Assembly (NCBI RefSeq): GCF_030816855.1
Contig: NZ_JAUSYK010000001.1
Coordinates: 1,178,001 to 1,242,000, forward strand
Direction of reading: 5' to 3'
Length of the DNA: 64,000 nt
Origin: Arthrobacter sp. B3I4
Lineage (GTDB): Bacteria > Actinomycetota > Actinomycetes > Actinomycetales > Micrococcaceae
Numbering within the stretch: the stretch's first letter is position 1; every line of letters starts with the position of its first letter. Both the position numbers and the translations under genes were made by a program. Below the pieces are notes generated by a model. The model searched no databases, was not told where the DNA came from, and was given only the letters and a program-made list of their open reading frames with translations. This document shows, piece after piece, positions 1 to 8,070 of the stretch.

Positions 1-2
1 AT

Positions 3-1553
3 GAATTCTTCGTGGATCTGGTGCTGATGGGCCTCGCCCGCGAACTGCGGCTGGTCCTGACCGCCCTCTATGCGGCGCGGGCCCAGGGCGCCACCCCGGA
101 ACCGGCGCGCATGCGGGAGCTGTACGCCCGGCTGACGTGGATCTTCAATGCGAGGGTCTCGACTTTTGAACGCAAGAAATACGTGAGCCTGTCGCACGAG
201 GCAAACAAGGCCATGAACCTGAACTCCTACCTCAGCCTCATGGGGCAACGGTGGCGGCCCGAGCAAACGGCAGACGGCACGGTTCTCCGGCCAGCGGTGG
301 AACGGGGCCCGAATGACCTCGTCATCGAGGACAGCACCTACGTTCTGACCCTCGACGCCGATTCGCTGCTGCTCAGGGACTACTGCCTGCGGCTGGTGCA
401 GTTCCTGGAATCCCCCGGAAACGAGCGGGTGGCCGTCACCCAGACGCCCTACTCGTCGTTCCGCGGCGCACCGACGCGAATCGAACGGGTCGCCGGGGCG
501 TCCACGGACCTCCAGCACATCCAGCACCAGGGCATGACCCGGTACGGCGCCACCTTCTGGGTGGGCGCCAACGCGGTGATCCGCAAGGTAGCGCTCGAGG
601 ACATCGTGGAAGTTTCCGCAGAAGGCGGCTTCGAAGTGCGGACCTACATCCAGGACCGCACCGTCATCGAGGACACGGAATCGAGCGTGGATCTGGGCCG
701 TGAAGGCTGGGATCTCGTGAACTACCCCGAACGCCTCAGCTACAGCGCCACGCCCCCTGACTTCGGCTCCCTCGTGGTCCAGCGCCGGCGTTGGGCCAAC
801 GGCGGCCTGCTGATTCTGCCGAAGCTCTGGGACGCCATCCGGCGCCGCCGTGGGAGCGACAGGGACGTACACGCGCGTGAAATCATGCTGCGCGTCAACT
901 ACATGGCCTCCATCACCTGGGCCAGCTTCGGACTGCTATTCCTGCTGGCCTACCCCTATGACAGCAGGCTCCTCAGCCCTCTGGTGTTCGCCGCAGCGCT
1001 GCCGTACTTCCTGGCTATGGGCAGCGATTTGCGCGATTGCGGCCACCGTTTCAGCGACATCTTCCGGATCTACGGGTTCAACCTGGTGCTGATGCCGGTG
1101 AACCTCGCCGGCGTCGTGAAGTCGTTGCAGCAGGCGCTGACGGGCGACAAGATTCCGTTCGCGCGCACCCCAAAGGTCAAGGACCGGACCGCTGCCCCCG
1201 CCATTTATGTCCTTGCGCCGTATGCCATCGTGGTGTTTTCGCTGCTGACCGTCTGGCGCGACGCCATGTTGCACAACTGGGCCAACGCCGTCTTCGCGGC
1301 CTTCAATGCGGTGATGGCCGGATATGCCATCACCGCCTACATCGGGCTGAAGAACTCGGTGGTCGACATCTTCCTCGGGGTCCTGAACTGGCTGTACGTC
1401 AGGCCGAAGCAGCCTGTTTCCGCGCAGCCCGTGATCGTTCCGAAGTCCCCGGAAGAGGTCGATTGGGAGTCGATCCTCTACCACGGCGACCGGCGGCTCA
1501 ACCGCGACCTGCGCGGCAAGAAGGACCGGCGCAAGAGGGCCGGTGTTCGCTGA
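3..1553 (+). CDS. Membrane glycosyltransferase family 2, cellulose-synthase-like (5' end cut by window)
   Basis: Polymerising or transferring GT2 enzyme at the cytoplasmic membrane; probably makes a surface glucan or related polysaccharide. The frame is open to the left edge (E-F-F precede the first GTG at 12), so the gene starts outside the window. Numbered from that GTG, the visible part shows the DADS nucleotide-sugar motif near 115-118, an EDTE (TED-like) acceptor motif near 220, and QRRRW (QxxRW) at about 257-261, the arrangement of processive GT2 enzymes. Four to five membrane segments follow from about residue 295 to 460, then a basic cytosolic tail (KKDRRKR). Substrate cannot be read. 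The STAS-like gene 51 bases downstream may be cotranscribed. I saw no PilZ domain in the visible part. Confidence 0.85.
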   Translation, partial: EFFVDLVLMGLARELRLVLTALYAARAQGATPEPARMRELYARLTWIFNARVSTFERKKYVSLSHEANKAMNLNSYLSLMGQRWRPEQTADGTVLRPAVERGPNDLVIEDSTYVLTLDADSLLLRDYCLRLVQFLESPGNERVAVTQTPYSSFRGAPTRIERVAGASTDLQHIQHQGMTRYGATFWVGANAVIRKVALEDIVEVSAEGGFEVRTYIQDRTVIEDTESSVDLGREGWDLVNYPERLSYSATPPDFGSLVVQRRRWANGGLLILPKLWDAIRRRRGSDRDVHAREIMLRVNYMASITWASFGLLFLLAYPYDSRLLSPLVFAAALPYFLAMGSDLRDCGHRFSDIFRIYGFNLVLMPVNLAGVVKSLQQALTGDKIPFARTPKVKDRTAAPAIYVLAPYAIVVFSLLTVWRDAMLHNWANAVFAAFNAVMAGYAITAYIGLKNSVVDIFLGVLNWLYVRPKQPVSAQPVIVPKSPEEVDWESILYHGDRRLNRDLRGKKDRRKRAGVR

Positions 1554-1604
1554 CCGTAACATGGGCCGGTTGGCCGTGGCTGCCCCGGCCTGCCCGCCCC
1601 TAGA

Positions 1605-2045
1605 ATGGGCCAGATGATGCCGGAACCGATCCTTGCCGCGAACGGGAAGAACTCCCTTTCTGTCACTGAGGGCATCATTGAGTCCGTCTGGGCTCCGGGC
1701 ACCTTCGTGGACATCGATGATGCCCGGGACGCCATGCGGGCCACCGCCCTGCTGGCGAGGACGGGGCGGATGCCGATGCTTTCCGTTATGACCGACGTCG
1801 AAATCAGCGCTGCTGCACGCTATGAGTTCGCCAAGTCGGCCGACGTGCTTGCCATTGCTGTGCTGGGGTCGAGCGCCGTCGACCGTGTAGTGGCTGCCGC
1901 CACCAGCCGCGACACCCGGTACCCGCATGAATTCTTCACCTCCAGGAGCCAGGCCCTGGCCTGGCTCGCCGGCTTTCTCGACCAGTCCGCCGAGCCCGCT
2001 TCCGAGCAGCAGGAAGCCTCCGTTACCGCGTCGGGGGCCCGCTAG
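1605..2045 (+). CDS. STAS/SpoIIAA-like small protein
   Basis: A 146-residue soluble protein with alternating strands and helices typical of the STAS/SEC14-like small proteins of Micrococcaceae; the family is recognised from overall pattern (SVWAPGTFVDIDDARDAMRAT, then LSVMTDVE and a helix ending KSADVLAIAVLGSS). These proteins are usually regulatory or of unknown role, so no reaction is claimed. The start is uncertain: ATG at 1605, 1614 or 1617 are all in frame and no strong ribosome binding site is seen. The C-terminal 20 residues (QSAEPASEQQEASVTASGAR) look disordered. It follows the GT2 gene in the same direction by 51 bases. Confidence 0.6.
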   Translation: MGQMMPEPILAANGKNSLSVTEGIIESVWAPGTFVDIDDARDAMRATALLARTGRMPMLSVMTDVEISAAARYEFAKSADVLAIAVLGSSAVDRVVAAATSRDTRYPHEFFTSRSQALAWLAGFLDQSAEPASEQQEASVTASGAR

Positions 2046-2102
2046 GGGCGTGGCGGCAGGTCTTCGATCTGTGCCCGGGCCTGCGGTACGGGTGTTGCCG
2101 GG

Positions 2103-2759
2103 CTAGAGGTCCACGATCAGCCCGGCCAGTTGGCTGGCGCGGCTGATGAAGGGCGAATGGCTGGCGTCCAGGTTCAAGGCGTTGGTACAACGGCGCGCCA
2201 TTCTCTCCTGCAGGGCAGGGCTGAGCGCCCTGTCCTGTTCGCATCGCAGATACGTGCTTTTGATCTCTTCCCAGGCCGCTCGCTCCGGAATTCCGCGGCC
2301 GTGGCCCGGCTGCTGCGGCACGAGCAGGCTGGTCGCCCGCCGGCTTTCCGCTTCGGTGCAGTCGGCATAAAAGACCTCACGGGCTCGCTCGGGCCGGATG
2401 CTGGTGGTCCCGTCGTTGTGTCGGCGCACCGCTTCATTTACCGGTGCATCCGGCCCGCCCAGTAGCGCTCCGCTCTCCCCGGCGGCGGGAACGAAAGCGG
2501 CCACGTAGACCAAGTGGCGGATCCGCTCCAAGCCGGTGATGACCGATCCCCCGTAGGAATGGCCCAAAACCAGGGGAGGGGTCGGGCATTCATCCACGGC
2601 CTCCTGAACTGCTGACGTGTCGGCCGCGAGCGAGCCCCGGTGCAAGCGCGGCACGCGAACTGAAGCGCCTCGTGCCCGCAACTCCTCAGTGAGCAGCTCG
2701 AAGTGCGCGGGCTGATGCCACAAGCCGTGGACGAGAACGACGGTTCCAGTTCGTTTCAT
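2103..2759 (-). CDS. Alpha/beta hydrolase (AB hydrolase 6 type)
   Basis: Cytosolic serine hydrolase of unknown substrate. The protein begins MKRTGTVVLVHGLWHQ, so the oxyanion-hole HG motif sits 10 residues from the start; the nucleophile elbow is GHSYGG, and a C-terminal DASHSPFIS supplies the catalytic His. At 218 residues it has the usual length of the short esterase-like family also annotated as salicylate-esterase-like. A longer reading from 2903 adds 48 residues (GSVTAKPVLARVR and others) with no family match and would overlap the divergent ATPase gene, so the internal ATG at 2759 was chosen. The 142-base gap to the divergent gene at 2902 must hold both promoters; it contains the 10-base palindrome GCACGCGTGC at 2789-2798. 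Confidence 0.8.
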   Translation of the reverse strand: MKRTGTVVLVHGLWHQPAHFELLTEELRARGASVRVPRLHRGSLAADTSAVQEAVDECPTPPLVLGHSYGGSVITGLERIRHLVYVAAFVPAAGESGALLGGPDAPVNEAVRRHNDGTTSIRPERAREVFYADCTEAESRRATSLLVPQQPGHGRGIPERAAWEEIKSTYLRCEQDRALSPALQERMARRCTNALNLDASHSPFISRASQLAGLIVDL

Positions 2760-2901
2760 CGACACAGCGTACGGTGCCGCAATATGGCGCACGCGTGCCA
2801 AAACGGGTTTGGCTGTTACGCTCCCCCTACAGGGCCCCGGCATAGGGCGCACGAGGTCCGGCGGGACCAGCAACGACGGTGTTGTGAGTGAGGGAATCAG
2901 C

Positions 2902-4848
2902 ATGACGATTGCCGAAATTCAGGTGGACCAGCGCGTGATCGGGATCGACTCGCGGCGCTTCGCCTCGGTGGAGAAAGCGCTGGTGGAACTGATCACCAAC
3001 AGCGACGACAGCTACGCCCGCCTGGAGAAAGCCGGTGCAGCAATAAGCGGGCGCATCAGGGTCAACTACGAGCGCCACCATGTGGGCGCCGTGCTGATGG
3101 TTAGCGACCAGGCCGAGGGTATGTCCTTCGCCCAGGCCGGCCGAATCCTCAGCTACGGCGGTGCCCACAGCCCGCTTGCCCGTGGTGAGGGCGACGGTCG
3201 CGGCTACTTTGGCCGCGGGCTGAAGCAGGCGATCTTCGGCCTGGGGCACGGCTGGCTCGAGACCATCCGGAACGGACGCTTCACCCGGATCGACGTGTTC
3301 CGCGGCGGCAACGGCGGCTACCTGTACGACGACGGCGGGGCGGACCGGCCCGCCGCCCCGGCCGACTACGCCCGGCTGGGCCTCCATCAGACCGCGGAAG
3401 CATCCGGGACCCGGGTGACTGTCGTCGTCGACAACCCCAGGGTGCGGATCACCCAGCACGGCACGCTGGCGCAGTCCCTGTCCGATAACTTCTATCTGCG
3501 CGGAGTGCTCGCCCGGCGCAGCGTTGAGCTGGAACACGGCCAGCCCGGCGGCGTCGAGCACCACAGCGAACCGGTGCACTTCCGCGAACCCCCGGCGCAG
3601 CTGCTCCTTGGCCCGGACGACCCCGGAATCGTCAGCTTCGAGGGCCGGTCCTACCCGTTTACGCTCACGCTGAAACGGGTCACGGGCGCCGAGCTCACGC
3701 TCAGGGGCGACGATCGGACCAATGGCCTGGTCGTCCTCTCCGGGAAAGCCGCACTGGACTGCCAGTTGTTCGAGTTCGAAAACCAGGTGGGCACCGAGTA
3801 CCTGTTCGGCGTCGTCCGGTGCGATGCCCTGACCGAAATGCTGGGCCGTGGTCGGGCGATCATCAGCGATGAACGCGAGGGCCTGAACCCCCGGGACCCC
3901 TTCGTCGCCGCGTTCTCCGCCGCAGTCAGCCGGATGATCGCGGGTGCGGTGCAGGCCGAGCGGGAGAAGCTCACGCACCTGGACCGTGCCACCACTTCCG
4001 GGCGCACCGCCGAGATGATCGAGCAATTGCTGCAGCACATGAACGAAGCCGCCGTCGTCGACCTCGGGCTGGACACGTCGTCACCGCGGCCCTCAGTCGG
4101 CGGCGCGGCGGCGGGGGAGCGTCCTGCGGCGCTCCGCTTCACCACCCCGTTCTACTACCGTCCGCCGGGCCACCCGTTTCACGTCGCGCTGCTGCTGGAC
4201 GCGGCAGAGCTGCCCGACCGCGAGACGCTCACCTTCGAGGCCGACCTCCCGGGTTCGATCCGGATCGAGCCGCACCCTGATCCGGTGGCAGTCAGTGCGC
4301 TGGAGGAGGTGCGGCGGCTGGAGTGGACCGTCATCGGGCTGCGGCCGGGCGCGCGGGGCGCGCTGACGGTCCGGGCGGGAACGTACTGGGCGCTGTGCGA
4401 GATCGTCATCGCCGAGCACGCCTCTCGCCACGCAGCCGACCAGCCGCCGCACGCAGCGGTGGCCGTCGCCGGCGCGGCAGAGCCAGCCGTTGGGCACCGG
4501 GAGGGGCATCGCCCAACCCGGGACCACGGCGCCGACCTCTTCACCGGCTATGAGTTCCGCAGCCTGGACAACAGCGCAGACCGGGCCGTCTACAGCGCTG
4601 AGGAACGCAAGGTCATCATCAACACCGCTGCGCCCACGGTCCAGCTCTACGTCGACGGCCGCGGTCGATTCCGCGACTCTGCACGGCTGCTGTTGGCGGA
4701 GCTGTTCCTGGACGTCATCGCTGACGAACTCGCCCGCCGCCGCACCGAGCAGCACGGCCACGCCGGCGACCTCGCGGCCTTCAAGAACGCCAAGCGGGAC
4801 ATCATCCGCCGCTACGGCAGCGACGTCCACCGCACGTTCCTGGGCTAG
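2902..4848 (+). CDS. GHKL-type ATPase, MORC/MutL-like (candidate defence protein)
   Basis: A 648-residue predicted ATP-binding protein. The N-terminal domain has the Bergerat-fold signatures: N-box VELITNSDDS with E29, N33 and D36; G1-type SDQAEGM with D69 and G73; and a glycine-rich lid GYFGRGLK at 101-108. That lid resembles MORC, MutL and Hsp90 relatives rather than sensor kinases, and no HisKA or receiver domain is present. The middle (about 200-330) is beta-rich and could be the S5-like transducer; the C-terminal part (about 420-640) is unrecognised. The ATG at 2902 was chosen because the GHKL fold begins a few residues after it and GAGGGA lies upstream; the frame is open further left. 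It ends 18 bases from the stop of a convergent PD-(D/E)XK nuclease gene. MORC-like GHKL ATPases are known partners of nucleases in restriction-type loci, hence the suggested role, which is inference. Confidence 0.7.
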   Translation: MTIAEIQVDQRVIGIDSRRFASVEKALVELITNSDDSYARLEKAGAAISGRIRVNYERHHVGAVLMVSDQAEGMSFAQAGRILSYGGAHSPLARGEGDGRGYFGRGLKQAIFGLGHGWLETIRNGRFTRIDVFRGGNGGYLYDDGGADRPAAPADYARLGLHQTAEASGTRVTVVVDNPRVRITQHGTLAQSLSDNFYLRGVLARRSVELEHGQPGGVEHHSEPVHFREPPAQLLLGPDDPGIVSFEGRSYPFTLTLKRVTGAELTLRGDDRTNGLVVLSGKAALDCQLFEFENQVGTEYLFGVVRCDALTEMLGRGRAIISDEREGLNPRDPFVAAFSAAVSRMIAGAVQAEREKLTHLDRATTSGRTAEMIEQLLQHMNEAAVVDLGLDTSSPRPSVGGAAAGERPAALRFTTPFYYRPPGHPFHVALLLDAAELPDRETLTFEADLPGSIRIEPHPDPVAVSALEEVRRLEWTVIGLRPGARGALTVRAGTYWALCEIVIAEHASRHAADQPPHAAVAVAGAAEPAVGHREGHRPTRDHGADLFTGYEFRSLDNSADRAVYSAEERKVIINTAAPTVQLYVDGRGRFRDSARLLLAELFLDVIADELARRRTEQHGHAGDLAAFKNAKRDIIRRYGSDVHRTFLG

Positions 4849-4866
4849 GTCGTAAAAGGAGACGAA

Positions 4867-5958
4867 CTACAGATAGCTCCTGACGCTCGCCCGCAGCGCT
4901 TCGGTGTGCTCGTAAATCTCCTCCAGCGAACTGATCGGAACACGCGTTTCCTCCTTGTCGCTGCCAAAAAGGCCGATGTACTTCTGGGTCCGGTTGAAGT
5001 GGAGGCGGGCGATCGGCTTGCGGTTATTGTCATCCAGAAGCACCGCAAAGTAGGACTTTGCATCGCGTTGAGAAACACGGGCAGGCTTGACCTCACTACA
5101 GACGATGGCGCGGACGATCTGATAGCCCTCGATTTCCTCCAGCGTTGTCTCGATGCCGTCTGCCGCCTCAAGATCGGCCTGAGCGACCGGGGCGCTCGTG
5201 ACTGCTGCGGCCGCTGCGGTTTCGTCGCTCTGCGGGAAATTAGGGGCGCCAAGAGCCTTCTTTAAGCGGTCGTTCACTTGGTCGTTGAGGAACTGCTTAG
5301 ATGCTTTCCCGACCAGAGTACTGAACTGCTCGCGGACTTTCTGTGTGTAGGCGCCCGTGTAAACGCGGCCGGTCAAAAACTTGACCCATTCGTCTTCGGG
5401 TTCCTTGAACTGCGCGGCCAGAGTGCGCTTGAGTTCGCCGATGTACTTCAGTTCCCCCGCCGCGCTGATGATGGAGTCCAGGTCGAAGACGTCTTTGGAC
5501 AACTTCTGCAGTTCGGGGATAAGCATTTCGTCAATGTCGTTAAGATCGAGGACGAGGAATGGCTTTGCATCCATCCGGTTCGGCGCGTCGAGGTCAGTGA
5601 AGAACTGATAGACCTCCCCGTTGGTGAGAATGGCAATCCGGGCATTGGTTACCGCGAAGTATCTGAACAACTGCGATGCGTGCTCTATCTTGACGGGCTC
5701 AGTGGACTTCTTGCACTCAATCAGGATCTGAACTTCTCCGTCCTTGACGATCGCGTAATCAATCTTCTCGCCCTTCTTCAATCCGACGTCGGCGATGAAC
5801 TCGGGGACGACCTCCAACGGGTTGAAGACGTCATAGCCGAGGATGCTCGATATGAAGGGCATCACGAAGGCGTTCTTCGTCGCTTCTTCTGTTTGGATAA
5901 CCTGTCGCTGCTGGCGCACCTTCGCCGCCAGCGCCGACAGTTTTTCTGCAAATTCCAT
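4867..5958 (-). CDS. Stand-alone HsdR N-terminal-type nuclease (PD-(D/E)XK fold)
   Basis: A 363-residue protein whose first about 150 residues match the type I restriction enzyme R-subunit N-terminal domain. The catalytic core is visible: E53, D67 in EKIDYAIV, then E81-C-K83 in ILIECKK, followed by the helix SQLFRYFAVTNARIAILTNG. No helicase or ATPase motif follows, so it lacks the translocase of true HsdR. The C-terminal 100 residues contain a small mixed domain ending RASVRSYL. The start ATG at 5958 has AGGGGG nine bases upstream; an upstream extension to 6336 is rejected because it crosses the ArsR promoter. Convergent with the GHKL ATPase. Similar stand-alone proteins are common in genomes and phages and their function is unproven; cooperation with the ATPase is inferred. 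Confidence 0.75.
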   Translation of the reverse strand: MEFAEKLSALAAKVRQQRQVIQTEEATKNAFVMPFISSILGYDVFNPLEVVPEFIADVGLKKGEKIDYAIVKDGEVQILIECKKSTEPVKIEHASQLFRYFAVTNARIAILTNGEVYQFFTDLDAPNRMDAKPFLVLDLNDIDEMLIPELQKLSKDVFDLDSIISAAGELKYIGELKRTLAAQFKEPEDEWVKFLTGRVYTGAYTQKVREQFSTLVGKASKQFLNDQVNDRLKKALGAPNFPQSDETAAAAAVTSAPVAQADLEAADGIETTLEEIEGYQIVRAIVCSEVKPARVSQRDAKSYFAVLLDDNNRKPIARLHFNRTQKYIGLFGSDKEETRVPISSLEEIYEHTEALRASVRSYL

Positions 5959-5980
5959 GGATCCCCCTGAATAACGATGA

Positions 5981-5997
5981 CTAGATTGACAATCTAG
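5981..5997. promoter_or_regulatory. Perfect palindrome upstream of the nuclease gene
   Basis: CTAGATTG-A-CAATCTAG is an exact inverted repeat with 8-base arms and a one-base centre. It begins 22 bases upstream of the nuclease start codon at 5958 and sits in an AT-richer stretch. On the minus strand it contains TAGATT, a possible -10 hexamer, so a bound repressor would block transcription. The binding protein is unknown; the half-site differs from the ArsR palindrome 100 bases away. Confidence 0.5.
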
Positions 5998-6062
5998 CGC
6001 AGAGCATCGACAGGCCAGGTTATCTAAGGCCAGGGAGCTGGAAACGGCCCGCGTAAAACCCC

Positions 6063-6091
6063 TTGACTCATTCGCGCGGCAGGAATAATCT
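6063..6091 (+). promoter_or_regulatory. Sigma70-type promoter of the arsR-SRPBCC operon
   Basis: TTGACT at 6063-6068 and TAATCT at 6086-6091 are separated by exactly 17 bases, close to the housekeeping sigma consensus. The expected transcription start is within one or two bases of the ATG at 6100, and there is no Shine-Dalgarno sequence at a useful distance, so the mRNA should be leaderless. Confidence 0.7.
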
Positions 6092-6111
6092 ACAACCAAA
6101 TGGTTGTAGAT
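6088..6111. promoter_or_regulatory. Operator covering -10 region and start codon
   Basis: Perfect inverted repeat: ATCTACAACCA, two central bases AA, TGGTTGTAGAT (11-base arms). It overlaps the end of the -10 hexamer and the first four codons (ATG GTT GTA GAT) of the ArsR gene. The size and symmetry fit a winged-helix ArsR dimer, so autoregulation is the simplest reading. Confidence 0.7.
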
Positions 6112-6492
6112 CAGTTGAGTGATGAAGCGGTAGACCGCTTGTTCCAGGCCTTTGCGGACAGCACCCGCCGGGACATTGTGCGGCGCGTGACGGTCCGGGA
6201 GTACTCGGTATCGCAGCTCGCCGGTCTCTACACCATGAGTTTTGCCGCCGTCCAGAAGCATGTGGCGGTGCTGGAGCGCGCTTCCCTGGTGACCAAGGAG
6301 AAGCGTGGAAGGGAGCAGATCGTGCGGGCCGATCACGAGGGGCTGCTGAAGGTCCGCCGTCTGCTCGATGAGTACGAGGTGATGTGGTTGCAGCGCACGG
6401 AGCGGATCGCGGACCTGCTGGCCGAAAGTGCGTCACCAGCGGCAGCCCCACAAGCGAACGACAAGAAGGAAATCAGGGAAGCAGAAGGATAG
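6100..6492 (+). CDS. ArsR-family winged-helix repressor
   Basis: A 130-residue DNA-binding regulator. It shows the ArsR helix-turn-helix pattern: LFQAFADSTRRDIVRRVTVREYSVSQLA, then MSFAAVQKHVAVLERASLVTKEKRGREQIV, with the VQKHVAVLE recognition helix. It lacks the Cys-x-Cys metal motif of true arsenic sensors and belongs to the metal-independent subgroup routinely paired with an SRPBCC (AHSA1-like) gene, which here starts 12 bases downstream. The transcript is probably leaderless from the promoter at 6063-6091, and the palindrome at 6088-6111 is the likely autoregulatory site. The C-terminal 25 residues are polar and possibly disordered. The inducer is unknown. Confidence 0.85.
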   Translation: MVVDQLSDEAVDRLFQAFADSTRRDIVRRVTVREYSVSQLAGLYTMSFAAVQKHVAVLERASLVTKEKRGREQIVRADHEGLLKVRRLLDEYEVMWLQRTERIADLLAESASPAAAPQANDKKEIREAEG

Positions 6493-6504
6493 GAAGGGTT
6501 CGAC

Positions 6505-7002
6505 ATGACAGTCATCAGTTCAACCAAGAACCTTGAGGCGCTCAGCCTCACCCTCGTCTCGGAGTTCAACGCCGGCGTCGAGCGCGTCTGGCAGATCTGG
6601 GAGGATCCGCGCCAGCTCGAGCGCTGGTGGGGCCCGCCCACCTGGCCGGCGACCTTCGAGAAGCACGACTTCGTCCCGGGCGGCGAGGCGAGCTACTACA
6701 TGACCGGGCCCGACGGTGAGAAGGCCCGCGGCTGGTGGCGGTTTGTCTCGATCGAAGCACCGCACCGCCTGGTTTTCGACGACGGTTTCGCCGACGACAA
6801 CGGTGAGCCCGTGGCTGACCTTGGCACCATCCACGGCACGGTCACCCTGGAACCGCTCGGGAACCGGACCCGGATGACCGTGCTGTCCACCTTCGAGACG
6901 GAGGAGCAGATGGAAAAGATCGTGGCCATGGGAATGGAAGAAGGCATGAAGGGTGCCCTCGGCCAAGTGGACGCGGTCCTCGCCGAGCACGCCCACGCCT
7001 GA
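6505..7002 (+). CDS. SRPBCC / AHSA1-like protein
   Basis: A 165-residue START-like ligand-binding fold protein. Typical signatures are FNAGVERVWQIWEDPRQLERWWGPPTWPATFEKHDFVPGG and a C-terminal helix WLQ-type region replaced here by MGMEEGMKGALGQVDAVLAEH. It lies 12 bases after the ArsR gene with GGAAGGGTTCGAC upstream of the ATG, so the two form an operon. Members bind small hydrophobic ligands; the ligand is not known and no enzymatic residues can be assigned. The operon ends at the hairpin at 7027-7070. Confidence 0.85.
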   Translation: MTVISSTKNLEALSLTLVSEFNAGVERVWQIWEDPRQLERWWGPPTWPATFEKHDFVPGGEASYYMTGPDGEKARGWWRFVSIEAPHRLVFDDGFADDNGEPVADLGTIHGTVTLEPLGNRTRMTVLSTFETEEQMEKIVAMGMEEGMKGALGQVDAVLAEHAHA

Positions 7003-7026
7003 CGGGCGGTGCGGCGCAGCGTTACG

Positions 7027-7070
7027 GCAGTGCGGGCGGCGGCGGGAGGCTCCGCCGCCGCCCGCACTGC
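7027..7070 (+). terminator. Strong hairpin after arsR-SRPBCC operon
   Basis: A perfect 19-base stem (7027-7045 with 7052-7070, beginning GCAGTGCGGGCGG) closes a 6-base loop GAGGCT 25 bases after the stop codon. No U-tract follows, as is common for actinobacterial terminators. Confidence 0.7.
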
Positions 7071-7201
7071 ACACCGGTGAGGGGCATGCCCGGCACGACG
7101 CCCACGCCGACCTCCTCCGCGCACCCGACGACTGGCAGACGGGGGAGTAGCAGTCCCACTATGCTGGCGCTTTCAGGACCATCAGTATCTGGAAGGACAT
7201 C

Positions 7202-7981
7202 ATGGGCAACGGAGCTTCATGGCAGGAAACCATCACCCCGGGGCGTTTCGCCGGCTGGACCGTCATCGTCACCGGTGCCGGGTCCGGCATCGGGCTAGCT
7301 ACCGCGCTGCGGGTGGCAAAGGAGGGCGGCAGGGTGGTCGCCGCGGACGTCAGCAAGGAACGGCTCGACGACCTGGTGGCACAGAACGGGAGCCTGGACC
7401 TCGTCCCGGTGGCCGGGGACATTTCCACCGAAGAGACGATTGCCGCCATCGTCGCCGCTGCCGGGGGCAGGGTGGACGCGCTCGCGAACGTGGCCGGCAT
7501 CATGGACCGGTTCGCCCCGATCCACGAAGTGGAGGACGACGTCTGGGAGCGGGTTTTCAGGGTCAACGTCACCGCACTAATACGCCTGACCCGGGCGGTC
7601 ATCCCGCTGATGCTCGAAGCCGGAACCGGGTCCGTGGTCAATGTCGCCTCGGAGGCGGGGCTGCGCGGGTCCGCCGCCGGCGCCGCCTACACCGCGTCTA
7701 AGCACGCCGTCGTCGGGCTGACCAAGAACTCCGCGGTGATGTACGGGCCGAAGGGACTGCGCTTCAACGCGGTGGCGCCAGGGGCGACGCTCACCAACAT
7801 CGCGGCCGACTGGGGCTCGCAGCTGGCCGCCGAGCGCCTCGGCCCGCTGATGGGGGCGAACGTTCCGACGCCGGCCACGGCGGCCCAGCTGGCAGCCTCG
7901 ATCACCTTTCTGCTCAGCAATGACGGCACCAACGTCAACGGGGCCATTCTCGCCTCGGACGGAGGTTGGTCCGCACTCTAG
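7202..7981 (+). CDS. SDR-family NAD(P)-dependent oxidoreductase
   Basis: A 259-residue classical short-chain dehydrogenase. The cofactor motif TGAGSGIG is at 24-31, NVAG follows near 98, and the catalytic Ser is in NVASEAG with Tyr-x3-Lys in AAYTASKHAV. The PGATLTNIA segment and the C-terminal LLSNDGTNVNGAILASDGGWSAL are family-typical. Acidic D at the end of strand 2 (VVAADVS) favours NAD(H). The gene stands alone between two strong hairpins; GGAAGGACATC precedes the ATG. The substrate cannot be deduced. Confidence 0.9.
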   Translation: MGNGASWQETITPGRFAGWTVIVTGAGSGIGLATALRVAKEGGRVVAADVSKERLDDLVAQNGSLDLVPVAGDISTEETIAAIVAAAGGRVDALANVAGIMDRFAPIHEVEDDVWERVFRVNVTALIRLTRAVIPLMLEAGTGSVVNVASEAGLRGSAAGAAYTASKHAVVGLTKNSAVMYGPKGLRFNAVAPGATLTNIAADWGSQLAAERLGPLMGANVPTPATAAQLAASITFLLSNDGTNVNGAILASDGGWSAL

Positions 7982-7996
7982 TTTCGAGGGAGCGGC

Positions 7997-8037
7997 AAAG
8001 GGATGTCCCGGCCACCGAGCGGCCGGGACATCCCTTT
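7997..8037. terminator. Bidirectional hairpin terminator
   Basis: A perfect 17-base stem (AAAGGGATGTCCCGGCC at 7997-8013 with its complement at 8021-8037) around loop ACCGAGC. It ends in TTT on both strands and lies between the convergent SDR and PKD-protein genes, so it can serve both. Confidence 0.85.
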
Positions 8038-8070
8038 CGTTACTACTGCGGGCTGGCCCCGGGACGAACC

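Noticed and set aside
936..1928. Long minus-strand open frame of 330 codons opposite the GT2 and STAS-like genes
   Set aside because: Low-complexity His/Arg/Gly-rich translation typical of an antisense shadow in GC-rich DNA; no motifs, and it crosses two real genes.
5959..6336. N-terminal extension of the HsdR-N-type nuclease to 6336
   Set aside because: The extension crosses the ArsR promoter, operator and coding region, lacks nuclease-family residues, and the ATG at 5958 has a good ribosome binding site.
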